A stretch of DNA of 50,047 bases, taken from Vairimorpha ceranae (taxonomy: Eukaryota; Microsporidia; Nosematidae). The position numbers were made by a program, and so were the translations under genes. Shown here piece by piece: positions 47,670 to 50,047 of the stretch (positions within the stretch are counted from its first letter, which is position 1; each line of letters opens with the position of its first letter). The DNA lies in NCBI RefSeq assembly GCF_000988165.1, contig NW_020169323.1:1-50047 (forward strand), written 5' to 3'. The notes beneath the pieces were generated by a model. The model was not told where the DNA came from and searched no databases. It saw only the letters and a list, made by a program, of their open reading frames with translations.

Positions 47670-48209
47670 TTAAATGGCTAGCTTTTTTTAGAAATTTTAG
47701 ATTTAAAAACCAATTACCCGATTATAAATAATATCTATAATATAAGCTACTAAATCAGTCTTATATTTTGTTATTGGCCTTATAGAGATACATTACAATT
47801 AAAGAGGCTTTATTGTTTAAGAGATTTTTTCAACAGAAAATTCAAACTTTTAGTAAAATGCTTTAATCATTTTTTCAGAAATTGTTTAATTTTTATTAAA
47901 TCTTCTTATCTTTCAGATTATGCAGATTTATTAATTTATTACAAAAAGTTTGTTCTTATCACAACAACTAATTACCCAATTATAAGATTTATTAATTAAT
48001 ATTTCATTATAATTAAACAAAACATTTTACATTTCTTTGTACTTAATCATAAATTTAAATTATTAATTTATGACACTTATTAAAATTAATTACTGAAAAC
48101 TTAAATATTCATTTTTATATTAAAAGTTTTATTTCTTCTATGTGATATAATTTATGTTACAAATATTAATTTATTACTGTATATAAAAAAGCCTTTTTTT
48201 TATCCCATA

Positions 48210-49568
48210 ATGGCGAATTTCTTTTTAGCATTTAAGTTTTATTCAATACAGAAATCACCTGATAAATCACTACAACTTGATTTTAAAGAGGCCATGGTTG
48301 ATTATGAAACACCTTTTAAAAAATTAGAATCGATTCTTGAATCTACACATGAAAGCGAATTAGACAGCGTTACAAATAAATTTAGTGTTGCTTTTTCAAG
48401 GTCAGTATTTCAGCCTGGCTATGAGGGAACAAAAAAGCCTGTAGAAGACGAATTTATCAACAATGCGTATTCTATAAAAGATACCGTTGCGTTTTCACCC
48501 TTACTGTTTTTTAATATAGCTGGATTTTTGGCATCTAATCCTTCCGATGAGAGAAAAAAGGAATTTACTTATTTTTTTGATTCTGAACTTAAAGACTTTG
48601 ATGACTTGTATAAGGAGGTTTCTAAACACGTTAAAAATTTAAATTCTTTGTACTCCTCAGAATTTAAATCTCAAAATTTTATATTTTACAGGGATGAAAT
48701 TGTTTGGAAATATGGGTTATTGAACAAAATAAATAAGGAAATGAATACAAAAGCTTATAAATTTAAATATGAACGGTGCAATCTTCTAAAAGCGTTAATG
48801 TCTATTAACGATGTAGTAAAAAAAGAAACTGGAAGTTGGTTTACTGAAAAGGTTTCTTATGATTTTTTTAAAAAGCCTATTATTTTTGTAAACACTGTTA
48901 CTTTAAATGCGACATGGGAGAATAAATTCAATCGTAGAGAAACAAAAGATGGAGAATTTAATGGGGCGTACGAAAAAATAAAAACAAAAATGCTTTGTCA
49001 GACAGGATTATTTAAAATGTATGATGATGAACAGGGAGAAATATTAGAAATGAAGCTTATGTTGGATAATAAACCTGTATCATTTTTTGTTTTAGTGCCT
49101 CAAATTTCTGATAGTAAATTAAGGATTACAAGGAAGGATGCTCTAAAAAGAATAGCTATGGCAATAAAGCACTTTGATACAGTAGATTATGAAATGGTTA
49201 CTGTAAAAATGCCGGCAATTAAATGTTCCACTATCACTGATATTAGTAAGGCTGTAAGATTTGATGGATTTGATGAAACTGTCCCTGATTTTCTTGATCC
49301 ATCGACTGAAAAAGGCTTATTAAAAGGAGAAGTTTCTTATGTAACTAAGTTTCAATTGGATATTAACGAAAATGGATTTGGTAATGCAAAAGGAACAGTA
49401 CGGGTTCCTGAAAGAATAAGAACAGGAAGTTATGTTCGAGAATTTATAGTGGATAAGCCGTTTGTAGGAGTCATTTTTGAGAAACAATTTAGAGGATTTG
49501 AAAAAATGCCTTTTGAAGCTTGTTTAATGATCTTGAAATTTTTTGGTCCACAGACAAATGCCAATTAA
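48210..49568 (+). CDS. Serpin (serine protease inhibitor family)
   Basis: A 452-aa serpin. The shutter and breach regions are recognisable: ETGSWFTEKVSYDFF, then IIFVNTVTLNATWENKF (family: LVNAIYFKGxWxxxF), TKMLCQTGLFKMYDDE, and the C-terminal YVREFIVDKPFVGVIFEK (family: F.ADHPFLF.I). The reactive loop begins at about Glu387 (ENGFGNAKGT). The hinge is unusual: P14 is Phe instead of Thr/Ser, and the usual Ala run is broken by Asn, Lys and Gly. By counting, P1 would fall near Arg402-Arg404, suggesting trypsin-like targets if it is inhibitory. The N-terminus carries an extra segment of about 50 residues and only a weak hydrophobic start. Serpins are known in Nosema bombycis, where they are thought to block host immune proteases. 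CCC at 48204-48206. Confidence 0.88.
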   Translation: MANFFLAFKFYSIQKSPDKSLQLDFKEAMVDYETPFKKLESILESTHESELDSVTNKFSVAFSRSVFQPGYEGTKKPVEDEFINNAYSIKDTVAFSPLLFFNIAGFLASNPSDERKKEFTYFFDSELKDFDDLYKEVSKHVKNLNSLYSSEFKSQNFIFYRDEIVWKYGLLNKINKEMNTKAYKFKYERCNLLKALMSINDVVKKETGSWFTEKVSYDFFKKPIIFVNTVTLNATWENKFNRRETKDGEFNGAYEKIKTKMLCQTGLFKMYDDEQGEILEMKLMLDNKPVSFFVLVPQISDSKLRITRKDALKRIAMAIKHFDTVDYEMVTVKMPAIKCSTITDISKAVRFDGFDETVPDFLDPSTEKGLLKGEVSYVTKFQLDINENGFGNAKGTVRVPERIRTGSYVREFIVDKPFVGVIFEKQFRGFEKMPFEACLMILKFFGPQTNAN

Positions 49569-49863
49569 ATTAATTTTTAGTAAAGTTTTTTACTTTTTAA
49601 AAAAATATTATACCTAGTTTTTTAAATATGTGTTTTCATACATTGTAAGCTTGGTGCCAAATTATTACCTATTTATATGTCGTAATCCTTACATACAAAA
49701 TGATTATTATTGTTTTTGTTGCAATAGTAAATGATTGCTATTATTAAAACTTTCACGAAAATTCGCAAAAAAAAAGAAAAAATTGTTGAGTTTTTTATTT
49801 AAAAACTATTTAACTATTAAAATAAACTAGTTAATCATAATTAGTATTGTGTATTAGATATAA
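49569..49863. other. Intergenic region between serpin and retroelement fragment
   Basis: 295 bp, AT-rich; nothing is seen. Confidence 0.5.
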
Positions 49864-50047
49864 AAACATACTTTTGTGTTATTTGTCAATGATGCAGCAA
49901 TGCGTGGCAAGAAAACTTTAGATACCTTGATGCCAAAACTGGTAAACAGTCGTATCCCTCTCACATTCAAGGCTATCTTAGTAAAATGTGTACTTGTGCC
50001 TACATTAATGTATGGCAGTGAACTTTGGGGAATGTCAAGTACTAGAG
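49864..50047 (+). mobile_element. Truncated non-LTR reverse transcriptase fragment (runs off the window)
   Basis: From 49864 to the window end one plus-strand frame is open and reads VNDAAMRGKKTLDTLMPKLV, then NSRIPLTFKAILVKC and VLVPTLMYGSELWGMSS. The segment R-I-P...K..L...V.PT.MYGSE.WG is the thumb region just after the F-x-YLG motif in non-LTR retrotransposon reverse transcriptases. No ATG begins the frame and an in-frame TAA is at 49861, so the 5' end is missing; such 5' truncation is typical for these elements. The sequence is richer in GC than surrounding spacers. Confidence 0.75.

Larger units (their letters stand above)
47011..48209. other. Intergenic region, 1.2 kb
   Basis: Contains a copy of the AAATAAACCCATGTTTTAT leader (47405-47427), a decayed SAP18-like stretch on the minus strand (47526-47669) and an opposing 54-codon plus-strand frame (47567-47731) without a start signal. 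A GCCC run before an ATG at 47596 opens only 25 hydrophobic codons. The CCC at 48204-48206 belongs to the serpin gene. Confidence 0.5.

Noticed and set aside
47567..47731. 54-codon plus-strand frame opposite the SAP18-like stretch
   Set aside because: No start signal and no family likeness; the minus-strand reading matches a known protein core better.
1..50047. CRISPR arrays, bacterial operons, Shine-Dalgarno sites or phage genes
   Set aside because: The gene content is eukaryotic throughout; the two tandem repeats have no unique spacers.

Overview
The window looks like nuclear DNA of a microsporidian, most likely a Nosema/Vairimorpha-type parasite of insects. The evidence is very high A+T, intron-less and often shortened eukaryotic genes (PWP2, SLY1, alpha-COP, Ste24, uL3), and a short CCC run (sometimes GGG) just upstream of nearly every start codon, the known microsporidian start-proximal signal. 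A serpin at the right end recalls the serpins known from Nosema bombycis. Genes are less packed than in Encephalitozoon: about 27 genes in 50 kb, with AT-rich gaps of up to about 2.2 kb.

Layout. 1-67 is the first codons of a gene leaving the window on the left. 1.8-9.5 kb: a small hypothetical gene, a 57-bp tandem repeat, a membrane-anchored subtilisin-like protease, a 2-Cys peroxiredoxin, an SmD3-like protein, a tail-anchored hypothetical and a homeodomain protein after a 2.2-kb gap. 10.4-19.2 kb: RPA3, PWP2/UTP1, a 69-codon gene, ribosomal protein uL3, a probable eIF3a, a small membrane protein, a protein with a PP1-docking-like motif and a tail-anchored SNARE. 19.4-25.7 kb: Ste24, SLY1, then haspin and casein kinase 1 in tandem 35 bp apart. 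26-34.4 kb: small secreted or membrane hypotheticals, a 47-codon frame resembling the small subunit of serine palmitoyltransferase, and a transposon graveyard (MULE with FLYWCH finger, Tc1, and an unidentified degraded coding stretch). 34.7-43.7 kb: tricalbin, alpha-COP, a compact C2-WW-HECT ligase and guanylate kinase. 44.8-50 kb: a SAS-6-like protein, a Cys-rich hypothetical gene, a possible SAP18 relic, the serpin and a truncated non-LTR reverse transcriptase that leaves the window on the right.

Gene functions group into secretory traffic and ER membrane biology (SLY1, SNARE, alpha-COP, tricalbin, Ste24, possible ssSPT), ribosome biogenesis and translation (PWP2, uL3, eIF3a), nuclear functions (RPA3, SmD3, haspin, homeodomain) and host-facing candidates (subtilisin, serpin, small secreted proteins). 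The most unexpected item is the SAS-6-like protein, because microsporidia have spindle plaques rather than centrioles. All calls rest on reading motifs by eye; no database search was run.
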